From Alviniconcha marisindica (Eukaryota > Mollusca > Gastropoda > Provannidae): 64,000 nucleotides of DNA. Numbering within the stretch: position 1 is the first letter of the stretch; the number at the start of each line of letters is the position of its first letter. The DNA is taken from positions 470,001 through 534,000 of the forward strand of contig JABMCL010001124.1 in NCBI GenBank assembly GCA_018857735.1, read 5' to 3'. This document shows, piece after piece, positions 15,301-26,600 of this stretch. The position numbers and the translations under genes are program-made. The notes beneath the pieces are model-generated. The model saw nothing but the letters and a program-made list of their open reading frames with translations, did not search any database and was not told the origin of the DNA.

Positions 15301-15479
15301 CTGACGACAATTAAACGAGAAATTCGAACTTACATCGAAATCAAACCAAGCTCTCGATGGTTTTTGAAGCAAGAAAAAGCAAAACTGTTTCATACAATTA
15401 CAAAAAGAGCATAACATGTAATTGTTTTTGATCAGTATTTTTTTACCTCTTTCGTTGTATCGTCAGCGTTCGAAGCCAT
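6301..15479 (-). CDS. EIF4E: Eukaryotic translation initiation factor 4E (cap-binding protein), distal-last-exon isoform
   Basis: Seven coding exons (minus): 15447-15479, 13668-13837, 12121-12184, 10590-10703, 9444-9583, 9008-9062, 6301-6360; 636 nt, 211 aa, all joined in frame at GT/AG. The product binds the m7G cap of mRNA within eIF4F. Recognisable blocks: MASNADDTTKE; KHPLQNRWAMWFFKND (first cap-stacking Trp of the family and the eIF4G face); VEDFWGLYNHIQ (Trp73-type residue of the eIF4G/4E-BP contact); DGIQPMWEDEQNKKGGRW (Trp102-Glu103 equivalents); LLCLIGEAFDE, CGAVVNIRNKGDKLGIWT (cap phosphate-binding basic residues); RTLRERLNMP; tail AHTDTISKTGSTVKNRYQL. Length is close to the vertebrate 217 aa. 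The tail keeps the Ser equivalent to Ser209. An alternative last exon is listed separately. Confidence 0.95.
7817..7876 (-). CDS. EIF4E: eIF4E proximal alternative terminal exon (tail without the Mnk-type serine)
   Basis: A strong acceptor (TTGTTTTTTCACAG) precedes an exon encoding AHTDAMTNGRAQVQNRYEL and a TAA at 7817-7819. It has the same length (60 nt), phase (0) and flanking residues (AHTD...NRY-L) as the distal exon, so exon 6 can splice to either. The position of the regulatory Ser is Ala, and the conserved Lys of VKNR is Gln. This is a mutually exclusive last exon by structure; its use in transcripts is inferred. No clear AATAAA on the minus strand was noticed shortly downstream. Confidence 0.8.
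   Translation of the reverse strand, partial: AHTDAMTNGRAQVQNRYEL
7906..7966 (-). pseudogene. Decayed copy of the eIF4E terminal exon (copy 2)
   Basis: The minus strand reads TGTACTGATGCCG at its start and ends GAGCAGCTGTAATGACC, matching the start (ACTGACACC) and the end (CCAGCTGTAATGACT) of the distal exon. It has a 2-nt length excess (frameshift) and no AG acceptor at the expected place. It lies about 30 bp upstream (minus sense) of the proximal functional exon. Confidence 0.65.
8100..8161 (-). pseudogene. Decayed copy of the eIF4E terminal exon (copy 1)
   Basis: The acceptor CTGTTTTCAG is followed by AG and then GCCTGAACTGATGCCATCTC, which aligns with GCCCACACTGACACCATCTC of the distal exon and GCCCACACTGACGCTATG of the proximal exon. 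In the family frame the second codon is TGA, and a frameshift follows further on, so it cannot give the normal tail. Confidence 0.65.
11503..12005. mobile_element. Small inverted-repeat DNA transposon with a THAP-like ORF fragment (eIF4E intron 3)
   Basis: TATTGGGCGATTCAG at 11503-11517 is mirrored by CTGAATCACCCAATA at 11991-12005, a 15-bp terminal inverted repeat with one mismatch enclosing about 500 bp. Inside, on the plus strand (ORF 11540-11860), is MAKQYKCQYCCSCKNY followed by KKVSLRCFLAEDCEFIEKMR. The Cys cluster, the basic hydrophobic run and the acid-FI-K pattern recall a THAP zinc-binding domain, the DNA-binding head of P-element-type transposases. The downstream C-x2-H half is not evident and no transposase core is present. 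It is therefore a non-autonomous or eroded element; the THAP assignment is tentative. No clear target-site duplication was found. Confidence 0.5.
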
Positions 15480-15507
15480 GTTTCCAAATCCAGTAATGGC
15501 AGGATGT

Positions 15508-15513
15508 CACGTG
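15508..15513. promoter_or_regulatory. Canonical E-box CACGTG upstream of the eIF4E start codon
   Basis: CACGTG lies about 30 bp upstream of the eIF4E ATG (minus strand). Vertebrate EIF4E is a known MYC target through CACGTG boxes; here the function is inferred from motif and position only. Confidence 0.4.
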
Positions 15514-15622
15514 GTACCGGCAAATTGTAACGAGGCTTTTCCGGACAGCTTCGGGTCTTTTCGTGAATGGGTCCCCATTGGCTCATCGTACAGAGAAAAA
15601 TGTCGAAAGTTCTTGATAACGA

Positions 15623-15683
15623 ATCAACAAGCAGGGGAGTTAATTAGCGCTTTCGATCATTAATTAACTCCCTTCTTGTTGAT
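15623..15683. repeat. Perfect-type hairpin carrying GGGAGTTAATTA arms
   Basis: ATCAACAAGCAGGGGAGTTA and its near-perfect reverse complement TTAACTCCCTTCTTGTTGAT flank a short loop including GCGCTTTCGATC. The same GAGTTAATTAGCGCT core terminates the foldback element at 61.2-61.5 kb and recurs near 23.1 kb, so this looks like a minimal deletion derivative of that family. Confidence 0.65.
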
Positions 15684-17395
15684 TATGTACAGCTGCTCTG
15701 GGCCTCGTTCAGTTTCAGATTGTCACGTTCTTGATTGCAAATCGGTTTGACCTGGTGGATAGCAGTCGTAGGGAACTAACAAAAATCTGAAACAGAATGA
15801 CTGCTAGCGTTCTAAAAAACGTTCTAAATCAGATTTTAGAACGCTGGTGGATAGGCTTTTAGGTGACAGGCCATCCGAGCTCAGGAGCTGTGTGGAAGTC
15901 TAGGTGGTCGCCGTCCTGGGCTTCCCGTCGTTACTGAACAGTCCTTATGGTGTCTGTGGACGCCGTAAGCAAGTTGTGAATAATAGTAACAGTAATGGAT
16001 CAGTGTTCTCTCAGTAATACTGACAACTAACTCAGTACGCGGCTGTGCAAACACAACTTGACAAAAACCACATTTACATGCCATTTCCGAACTGACAAAC
16101 TTCACTATTCACGTCGATGTACAGCCCATAAGTTGCCACAGCGGAAATGCATGGTCTGATAGGCGGCCTGTGAAAAGACGCCGGACCGCTGTCCAAAGAC
16201 TGAGACGCCCGGCTGGGCCAAGTCCCGAGCGGCCGAAGAAGAACATCTCGTTGTCACAGTCAGGGCTCAGGACTGTCAGTGAAAGACTGAGTCGAGGTCC
16301 GACAATGAATGAGCGGCCGGCAGCGTGTCCCGGCTTGGGCGTCAGTACGGCCCCGTCACTGCTAACTGAATCGTCCGGCTTCAGTATGGTCTTCGCGGTG
16401 GACGTTACTGAAGAGTGAAGAAGAACAGTCGTTGCGGTCCAGAGCCCAGGAACCCTTCGAGTCAGTCATAACCGATTAAAGTTAAGTGGCACCCAAGCCA
16501 CAACAGAGACCACCACCACCAGAGTCAGTAAAAAGGAGTGGACCGAGGACTGTTCAAGTTCCATGCGGGGACTGAGGTGGCCGAGCCGAGGCCGGGAATC
16601 GCTGGGGCCTGTAGGGGCGGGGACTGAGGTGGCCGGGGGGGGGGGGGGGGGGGGGGGGGGCGGGGGGGGGGGGAGGCTCGGAGACGCCGGAGCCGTCAAC
16701 CGTGGTTTCGTCTCAGTGATGAATAACTGAGTCGATCACGACTCAGGCCGGCTTCCGTTGCTGCGTCAAGAAGTTGGAGAGCCGGCAGAAGGGGCCGGGG
16801 GGCTTCGCCGGATTCCGGCATATTCGTAGTCGGAGTTTGTGAAGGGTTGGTGGGCCGGCGACAGTATCAGTTGAACACCTTGGATTTGGCGACGTCTCAG
16901 TATCTTCTGTTTCTTGTTGTCACTGAGTAGAGTGGAATAGGTCATGTGCTGTGGCGGGAAGTTCCGGCATGTGCTGTGGTGGAGAGCTGTTTGACAGAAA
17001 CAGCCGGCTCGGAAGCCATGGTTGACTGACTAAGGATGCGGTGTTTCTCAGTCGAAGCGCCGGTGTTCATGATCATACTTTCAAACAGAATGTCTACCCA
17101 GAGTCCTTTGCCATCTGTCATTCACAGTCGGAGACGTCGACGGATGTCAGTCCGTTTGTATCCTCTGTCCGACAGAAACCTCGTTGTAACCCTGGATTTA
17201 AATCTCTGCATGCCACAAAAACGGTTATTCAAGTAATAAGCAACACGTGTAAAGCTGCAGTACATACAAATCAGGCATTCCATGCACTTTCTCACAACTC
17301 AAGGAACCCGGCTTTGTTTGCACTCTTATCTTCTCTCGTTTCGACTTCTAGTGTAACTGTCTACTTTCAGATTGCCCTCAGTACTTACTAGACTA
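15684..17395. other. GC-rich spacer with repeat remnants
   Basis: No gene is supported. It contains one copy of the dispersed GAGCTGTG repeat (15886-15985), a poly-G run near 16636-16672, and many TCAG/CTGA tetramers. The open frames here are not protein-like. Confidence 0.5.
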
Positions 17396-17921
17396 ACAAA
17401 ATCTTTGTTCAGAATGCAACAGCTAGGCTTGTGTGTAAAGCTAAGAAATCTGACCCCATCCATCTTATTCTTCAAACTCTGCATTGACTACCAGTAACAC
17501 ATCGCATCAAATACAAAAGTTTAACTACCTGCTTCAATTCCATCTCTGGCACATCCCCTTAGTATCTCAGTGTCCGATTTCCTTCAACCTTACACTCCAA
17601 CAAGACAATTACGATCCGCCTCGTGTACACGCGAAAACATTTGGCAAAAGATCGTTTTCTCAAGTTACGCTGGACCAACTGTTTGGAACAGTTTGCCTCA
17701 AACACTCCGCCACTCTGATTCTTCCTCTTCTTTCAAGGCCACCCTCAAGACGCACCTGTTTAATACTGACTTTACTTTTTTTCTCATAAATTCCCCCTTT
17801 GGAGCCGTAACTTTTCCTCGTCCGACAGAGTGTGTGCGTGTGTAGTGTGGTGGTATTGTAATGCGCCCCGTGCTCCCACCTTGTGTAGTAGCTGGGCGCT
17901 ATAGAAATTCCCTTTATTATT
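17396..17921 (+). mobile_element. 3' end of a decayed non-LTR retrotransposon (LINE)
   Basis: Translation shows VQNATARLVCKAKKSDPIHL, then a stop where the family usually has LHW, then SDFLQPYTPTRQLRS and GPTVWNSLPQTLRHSDSSSS FKATLKTHLF in another frame. This is the typical C-terminal segment of L2/CR1/jockey-like reverse transcriptase ORFs. Two in-frame stops and at least one frameshift make it inactive. The 3' tail GGGCGCTATAGAAATTCCC then TTTATTATTT is the usual LINE end. A 5' extension toward about 17.2 kb is possible but unclear. Confidence 0.8.
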
Positions 17922-18840
17922 TCAGTGAACGGTTATGGCAAATAATGTGTTAAATGTTTTTGCATGTGACTGAAGTGAAATGGGTCGGTACTGAGTTTTT
18001 AGCGCCAGGCGTTTGTCTCCCTTGTGTGCGCTGGAAGATCTGTACATTACGGCAGTACTCTGGAAGGTCTTCTGTGTTTAGGGACGGTTGTTTGTGTGGT
18101 CTGTCGTGCGCGCTTTGTTCTTGCTGGCACTGTACAGGTGCCCTTTCTCCTTCAACGGTGCCACGCCGATGTTGTCCTGGTTTCTGGCCTTGGTGTAACG
18201 CCAGAAGGGCTTGTTGTTCTTCAATCCATCCTCTATTGTAGACGGTGTTGATGCAGTCTTGTTCAGCTCCTCTCTGCATCTTGCGCCAACATTCATTCGG
18301 GTGGAATAGGTAGGCAGACCAGCTGTTGCTATTTCTGGGCAAGCAAACAACTGTTTTTACATTTGCAACACTGCTTTACCGATTGAAATAGACTGCGAGT
18401 GTTGAGTAAACACAAAAGCAACTACAGTAAAAAGTTGCATTGTTCTTCTTTTGTACGTGCGTATTTTTGTTGTTGTTGTTTTGTGTGTGTGTGTGTGTCA
18501 CTCTCTCTCCTTTCACAAAACCGGCAATATGAGGAAACAGAAAGTCGCTGTTATGACAGTAGTTCTAACATGGATTCTGACATTTTGTTGCTGCATAATA
18601 ATTATATGCAACTAGTCGGTAATGAGACTAGAATGAAAAAGTATACAAAGTTTAAGACACATAAACACCCACACCAGAGAGAGAGAGAGAGACTGAGAGA
18701 GAATCAGCATCACTGGATATTTTGCAGTGGTACTGGTCAGCAAATGTTGCTGGTTACCATTTGCTTTGAGTCGCCGTGTGAATGGAGCTTCAAGATCAGT
18801 GGGTGCGTTATTAGATCTAGACTCCGGGACACTCACTCAT
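17922..18840. other. Spacer without a supported gene
   Basis: Short overlapping open frames occur on both strands but none shows family motifs. A GT tract (about 18483-18499) and a GA tract (about 18676-18705) are present. Confidence 0.4.
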
Positions 18841-18844
18841 GGTT

Positions 18845-19020
18845 CAGGAGCTGTGTGAGAGTCGAGGTGGACGTCCTGGACTGTCCGTCCTAACGATCCT
18901 TCTGGTTTCCGTGGACGTAAAGATTTATTGCACCGTGCTTCGGCATTGGTCACAACTTGTCCCTAATATGTCAACTGACATCTGAGGACATTAAGCATCA
19001 CTTCATCAACACTCACTCAG
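18845..19020 (+). repeat. Dispersed repeat (GAGCTGTG family), long form
   Basis: GGAGCTGTG...GTCGAGGTGG...CTGGTTTCCGTGGACGTAAAG...TGCTTCGGCATTGGTCACAA...GACATCTGAGGACATTAAGC. Nearly identical to 34851-35010; shorter relatives are at 15886-15985, 40118-40212 and 58777-58873 (+), and 37148-37195 and 37262-37345 (-). Confidence 0.8.
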
Positions 19021-19344
19021 TGGCGGGGAGGGACCGCCTGTGGAGGGGACAGCAGCACGTCATTCGGAGGGCACTTTGGGAGCTGTGGAGCCGGTCCGAT
19101 CGCCACTTTGCAAGTTTTACATGGACTGACGAATATGCGGTTTTTATTGTAGTTGACACGTTTGCACGCGCCGTACGCAGTTTTTGTGTGTGTGTGTGTG
19201 CATTTGTATGTGTTCAAACACCGAACGGCACGTCATAGCAGCGAATCACCTTTACTAGTGATAATAATGTTGTTGAATTATGTTCAGCTCTGTTGATCTT
19301 CACAATTGGCCAGGCATTTAATGTCAAGTAACTGATTGTCAGGG

Positions 19345-19623
19345 CCATATGACTTTACAATACATGTCCTTTTAGTTTTAGGTGACTTTACAAGACACAT
19401 GTCCTTTTAGGTTTAGGTGACTTTACAATATGCATCCTTTTGGGATTAGGTAACTGCAATACATGACCTCTCAGGTTTAGGTGACTTTACAATACATGTG
19501 TGTCCTTTTAGGTTTAGGTGACTTTACAATACATGTGTCCTTTTAGGTTTAGGTGACTTTACCACAATACATGTGTCCTTTTAGGTTTAGGTGACTTTAC
19601 AATACACATGTCCTTTTAGGTTT
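19345..19623. repeat. Minisatellite, unit about 36 bp
   Basis: About eight copies of TTTAGGTGACTTTACAATAC followed by ATGTGTCCTTTTAGG, with small indels between copies. Confidence 0.9.
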
Positions 19624-20698
19624 TGTTCCCTCTCCCTTTGAACACAGGCACAAACAAATGTAACCCATGCACTCCATTTATTCATGACATGATACACAAT
19701 TTCACTGAAATATTGACAGAAGCAATGCCTCATAGCATATATAATACATGTATAAAATGTGATAGACTATACATGTACCATCAAATGAACACACTGTGAC
19801 AATGGATCCTGCTGATTTTTGTATACATGTGGCCATATGACTGTTCAAAAGAGCCACTCCTACTCCTACTTATAAATGCCCAAAAGATAATTTTGTTATA
19901 AAAACAGACTGGGCACAATACACCCCGACAGACACTGACTCATATAAATGAAAGTTATATCTAATAATGTATTCTCTTATGTGCTATTTCTCCAAACTGG
20001 AGCACATAGCCCATTACAAAGCAAAGATGGAAGAAAAAAAAGGTCAAAACAAAATACCTTGCTGGTGCAGGCACTAGTAAGAGTTAAATAAATAAAACAA
20101 TTAAAAGAAAAGAGAGAGAAAAGAAAAAAAGACAGGAGAGAATCCGCTTCTATAAATACGTAAAATAGTTAAACAAACATTTAATCTATCCCTGCTGAAC
20201 TGTTTTTTGTTTAAAAACAGACCTGGCATGATACACCACAACAAACAATGACTCAGATAAAAGAGTGCAATGAGCCTAAGAAAAGTCTGTGAAGAATTGT
20301 CTATCCCCATTGAACAGTTTCGCAAATTATGTGAACATCATTCACCATCTGTAGTGATCATGTGACTGGTCCCCAGGCACCACAGCACATTTACACCACT
20401 GACAAACACAACCCAAAGCACCATTCACAAACAAACTGACACAAATCCATTTCACAGAATTTCTATTTTCTCCAGGTAAGTGTTTTTATATATATATATA
20501 TATAATTTATTTATTTTTAAAGTAAGTAATGAAACAGTCAAGAAGATGTATCTCAACAGTCACAGTAACCTAAAATTCAACACTAAAAAGCTTTAAAATA
20601 CAACAACAGACAAATCATTTCATCAGCCAAATCAGCTGCAGAAAGCAATGAAAAAGAAAAGAAGTACGTTTGTTATTGCAAAAAAAGAAAAGACAAGT
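19624..20698 (-). other. Downstream/3' UTR region of the nucleolin-like gene
   Basis: AT-rich sequence without a gene. Minus-strand AATAAA signals lie at 20506-20511 and 20510-20515 (TTTATT on plus), about 190 bp past the stop codon, giving a plausible short 3' UTR; another is at about 19677. Confidence 0.5.
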
Positions 20699-23600
20699 CT
20701 ATTCATCATCACTGTCATCATCATCATCATCTTCTTCTTCATCATCGTCATCATCATCATCTTCTTCGTCATCTTCACCACTGTCATCATCTTCATCATC
20801 CTGGAAAAAAAGAAGTCGCAATCACAAACAAATGTACTATCAAACAAATGTTTCATCAATACATGTAAAAGCAAAAATAAATTCTTTATTACAGTGCCAC
20901 TACCCATTTATGCATGAAACATACCATAGGCTATCTGAACCGACCTCTCAAAACAGGATTAAAATATCAATTTGCTAATGAAACCCCCAAGTAAAAGCAA
21001 AATAATATCAGTAGGTACCCCTCCAAATTAAACCAAAAAAATCATCATAGTTTTTTGTAACAGATAGATTCCAAGTTATCATTTTTGACAAAAAAATCAT
21101 GTTGGCCCCCCCCCCCCCCCCAATAAATAAATTAAATAAACAAACACCAACAACACAACCCTAAATAAAAGAAAACAGCCCTAAATAGTGATGCACTTTG
21201 TACTTTTCTCTCTTCTAAACAAATACCCTTGCTGCTCCTCAGTTGATGGAATTCTGTCTACTGACAAAAAAAATCTGATGTCTGCCTTTCAAGTTTCAAT
21301 TTGACACAGCATTTTTATTGTCCACGCAGAAGACACTTTAGAATTGTGCTCACTAGGTCAATTCCTAATTTTCATATTTCACACTTACGTCATCTTCGTC
21401 ATCATCATCTTCGTCATCATCATCTTCTTCCTTCTTCTTGACCTCTAACTTGGCTTTTTTCGCAGGTGGTTCACTTTTCTCTGGTTAAAGCAAAAGTACA
21501 AAAGAAGTTGGTCACATGTTACCAAAAGATATCAAGAGTGTTAACCCCACATGCAAACAACCATAAAAAAAAAGAGATATAAAACAATTAAAAGTAAACA
21601 CTGCTTATAATTATTTTTTATGTTAAATCTAGCAGTACCAAAACAGATCCATACCTGTTTAAAACCCATCAACACCCATTTCCCAAAATAAACAACTCTG
21701 CCTCTAACAACTCTGCTCCCCAAAAATGCTCTAAACACCACAATAATCTGCACTGGTACCCACCATCTGATACCATCTTTGAAATCTCACCCTGGTACCC
21801 TATCCTATTGACTGCATATGTGTACGTGTGTGTCTGCACGCATGCTCGAGTGAGATTGTTTTGACTGTGTTTTGGTTCTTTGCTTTGTAATGGGCTATGT
21901 ATTCCAGTTTGGAGAAATAGCACATAAAAGAGATTTTTATTATTATCATCAGTCTGTTTTTCCAAATGAAAGCAAAGAATAAAACAAAAACAACCAATTC
22001 AACCCCCCACCCCCCCCCCCCCCCCCCCCCCCCAACAACCAACAGAATAAATATGTCACTAAACCAACAGCACCCCCCCCCCCCCCCCAAACAAAAGAAA
22101 AGTTCTTACTTGCAGGTTCTTGGTTCTTCTGGGACAGCTTCTGGTCTTTCTTATGTTGCTCTGCACTGCGTTTCTTTGCATACAGCACCACCAGTCGGTG
22201 CCCATGAACGCTGGCCCCTTGACACTTGTCGTGTGCAGCTTTGCACTGCTCTGGAGTGGCGAAAGCAGCAAAGGCATATCTGTTGGGGAGGAAAAACAGA
22301 AACAAATTGCTGAAACTGACAGCACGGTTCCAAAACAACATAGTAACAACTAAACTGGTATCATGACTTTGTCTTTATGAGTGCACTGGTTTAACAAACA
22401 AAAACCACAAATCTACCGTAACAAATGAGCCTGTTACTTTATGAAGCTGTAGTTTGGAGGCACGGTGCTGGAAAGTGTGGCTTGGAGGATGGGGTAACAC
22501 AGCATCTGTTTGTATGATGGTCTGTACAAGTGTGAGGGAAGGGGGCCCACACGCTACCTTCTGACTCAGCACAGTGACACTTCTCTTTTAAGACCACCCT
22601 AAGAAACAAGTATGTCAAATGCATGGTTTGAATGGTTGGTGCTGAAACTCCCATGACGTCTGAACATTTTACATTCTACATGTCACTCAGTCTCCTCTCT
22701 CAAAGGCATGCCCTTCCCTGCCCCTCTACATCTTGAGCAACCTGTCTGCGCATGCAAGATTTGCAACTCAATGGGAGCTCCTTGGAAGTCCAGGTTTAAT
22801 TCCACGCTGCTTCCAGCCTTGTGCCCAGCTTACCCGACAGGGGTGTTGTCTTTCTTCCTCATGGGCAGCGTCACCTCCTGTGCCTTGGGGAACAGCTTGT
22901 GCAGGTCTGCCTCCTTCGCAGTGCTGCCAAACCCAGTGATGTACAGGCGCAGTGGGTCAGGGTCCGCTGGGAAAAAGCAGACAAAGGGTCAAGTTCACAT
23001 CCTGAATATATATATAAAAAATTAACATTAAGATGTAACTCTGGTGGAGTTTACGTACCTCGTATTTATACACATGCCAGATGAGAGTTACTGTAGGCGA
23101 CTCAGGTCTTTGTTGTTGTATGTGTAATGTATTTTGAGTGCTAATTAACTCCCTTGCGTGTTTTTATGTTCTAAATGTTCTCAAGGCAAAGTGGATTTAA
23201 ACCATAACTGACTAAATAGCACTCCACAGATGTCACAGGTATATAACATGGAAATGGACAGCAGAGACCTGAATTGCATATGATAACTACCACCGGAGGT
23301 GATTAGAGGATGTACTTTTGGTAGAGTTTACATACCTTGTATTTACTCTCATGCAAGGTGATAGCTACCCTAGGTGATTAGCGTCTCTCTTGTGTCCATT
23401 GTCATGCATGTGACATCCATTGAATGCTATTAATTCCATTTGTTTGTTGATTCAACACAAGCACTCTACAGGCCTCATTCTGTTTCTGCTAATTACCAGC
23501 CTCTCTTGTGACATCTGTCAGTTTGGTGACTCTCCTTTTTAGGACCATGTACATGCATTTTACATTTCGCACTTGAATGCAAACCTTCAGTGAAACTAAT

Positions 23601-26600
23601 GGAAAACATGCCTTTCAGGCCACTTGTTGAGCCGTTGCATAGGTTAGCTTTTGAGCCGTTGCACAGGTTAGCTTTTGAGCTGTTGCATAGGTTAGGTAAG
23701 GACTTGCTTGAAGCAACAGTTTCCACAGTGAATATCACACGAGTCAGAACCTGCAGTGCTATTACAGTAGAGTGAGTGAGTTAGTTCTTGGATATGAATG
23801 TCCCTCAAACCACATAGAGTCACTGCAGGATGAATCAGACATTAAAATTCATTTTTTTACACCAGCTCAAAACAAACAAAATCAACAAGTGGTTGTCTAA
23901 TTCACTGCAACAACATCAAAAACCAACCATCTCTCTATCCATCAATCTGATCAAAGCACAATAACACAGGTGGTCTAGGATCACTTTAACTTCATCTCTG
24001 GGGTGGTCCTTCCTCAGGGGTTTAACTACACATGGTATTCGCTCTTTGGATTAGCTGAATTTCTTCTTGGCATTTTTTCTTTCTTTCTCAAATGGTGTCC
24101 ACAACTAAGATACAGTTCAGCAACAACTGTCCTGTGATAAATACAAGAAGAAACGTAGTGTATCAAAGAAAGTGTAATGGTCGAAAAGGAGGAGCAGAGG
24201 GAAGGAAAACTGTCCCAATCTCCGAAGACAGACCACGTTATTGTCCCACTGTTGTATTCACATCCAGGCACTGTCAGCCAGGACATGCCAAGAATAGTGG
24301 TGTCATAGCGTAAACCTTCATGAACTTGTGCAGTCGGATGCTAACCACCACAACCATCTCCACCTACCCCTCATCAGCCTTCCCCCACAACACAACCCCA
24401 CCACTGAACCATCCTCCTCTTAAGTAACCTATGGCAGAACACCTCTCACCCATCTTCACCTACCCCTTATCAGCAACAACTGTCCTGTGATAAGTACCAG
24501 AAGAAAAGCAGTGTATCAAAGAAAGTGTGGTGGTCAAAAAGGAGGAGCAGAAGGAAGGAAAATTGTCCCAATCTCCGAAGACAGACCACGTTACTGTCCC
24601 ACTGTTGTATTCACATCCAGGCACTGTCAGCCAGGACATGCCAAGAATAGTGGTGTCATAGCGTAAACCACCTTCGTGAACTTGTGCAGGCGGTTGCTAA
24701 CCACTACAACTATCTCCACCTACCCCAACCACTGAACCATCCTCCTCCTCTTCAGAAACCTATGGCAGAACACCTCTCATCCACCTTCACCTACCCCTCA
24801 TCAGACACCGCACCCCACCCCCCCCTACCCCCCCCCACTCACTGAACCATCCTCCTCCTCTTCAGAAACCTATGGCAGAACACTTCTCACCCATCTAGGA
24901 TGCATGCAAGGTACTGAACCTGGTTCTGAGTAATCTGCTTCTCTCATTAGGGTGGCAAGTCTAAGACAAGAGAAAACAGTTGTCTCTCTGCAAATGTACC
25001 TTAACACTAACACTGCAGGCTAACTTTGGAAAAACTCCCACCCACCCCACCTCTTTCCCCTTTTAATAAACTCTGAACACACAATTTACAGCCAAAACCT
25101 GAACAAGGACAGCTAGCATGTGATGTGGTTTCCCAACCCACTGCATCATGCAAGCTCAGTTTTTTTTAAACTGGTAGTCTGGTTGGAACAATATGTTTTA
25201 GTGTTACATTCTCTCGTGCAAAGATACACACACCAAGTGGGCCGGAATAGCTTGTTTTGGTTCAGCATTATCATCAAATTATCGATTATTTCTAATAATA
25301 TTAATAACCACACAAAACAAGGTGAGCTGCCCCACTCAGTGTGGTTTATCTTAATATGTTTTATTCAATGTGTGTAAAAGTGTTGATGAGAGCTGACTAG
25401 CACTAACAATTTTGTTTGTCAGCAATCTCTCACTAGTCTTGTTAGTATGTCACACTAAAGAAGTACAAGTTATAATAAGCATTAACTGCAGAACCACCCC
25501 GCTGAATAACCTTCAGAAACCACAAAGACAAGTTTTGTAATTCGTCAGCCCAAACCAGCCATGCTGTGCAAAATACAGTGTAGTCTGATCAAGTTATTGA
25601 CATGAAAACGTATGTCCAGCAGCACATATAAATGCATCAGTCAATCAATACTAACCACATTTTTTTTTTTGATTTTTTAAAAACATGGTTATCAAATATT
25701 GCTGTCTGTAAATATAATGCACAGCCATGATCAAGAGAACATGCTCAGTTTCTGAGCTGTCACCATTCATTTCTAGTTTAACAATGCTTGTCAACATCAA
25801 TACTGACTGCACTGACCACAGCAATGTCTGACACTTTATGCAAAAAACTGTAGTGGCCAAAAAGGAGGAGCAGAGGGAATGAACATCGTCCCAATCTCCG
25901 AAGACAGACCACATTTCTGTCCCACCGATGTATTCACATCCAGACACAGTCAGCCAGGACATGCCAAGAAAAGTGGGGATGAGCGCGAATGCATTACAAG
26001 GAAAGTGTACGGAGGTGTATGAGTGCTGTCAAAATACTGCACACCATGCTTGTGCATGACACTCGTTACTGTCTTATCCCTCTTTTGTTATTCTCTCCCC
26101 AATGCACACCTCAAGCCTTGCTCTCTTGCACCCTTCTACCATAACTGGATATACCAATTACCATTAAAAGAACACATGCTCAATTACCATTAAAAGAACA
26201 CATGCTATCTCCACGCATCTACCATCTGAAATTGCAAGTGGTCTTAAAGAGGCTGGTCCTTTGGTCAACAGGTCACTTACACAGAAACATGAAGGGAAAG
26301 ATTTTAGTATAAAAAAAAAGTCTTTAAAGAGAAAGGTCATAAGCGTTTCCAATTTTTACTGTATTTTCAAAAGTCAATTTTTGGGGGCAGTATTTTTATG
26401 TGTCCAGACAATGGTATGGCTACCAGTGTGCTTGGGATGTTCAGTGTGTGCACAGATGCTGATGCATGTGATCACACAAGCACTGTAAGAGAGTTCGCAC
26501 TGAAGGTTTTCTAGGAGAAAATTCCCTTTTCTTGCACTGGGGAACTGAATCCACATCAGTATTGCGCTTTGCTTTTCAGTCCGACACTCTATCCACTGAA

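Noticed and set aside
15166..15414. 82-codon plus-strand ORF in eIF4E intron 1
   Set aside because: No family resemblance and no splice or promoter context.
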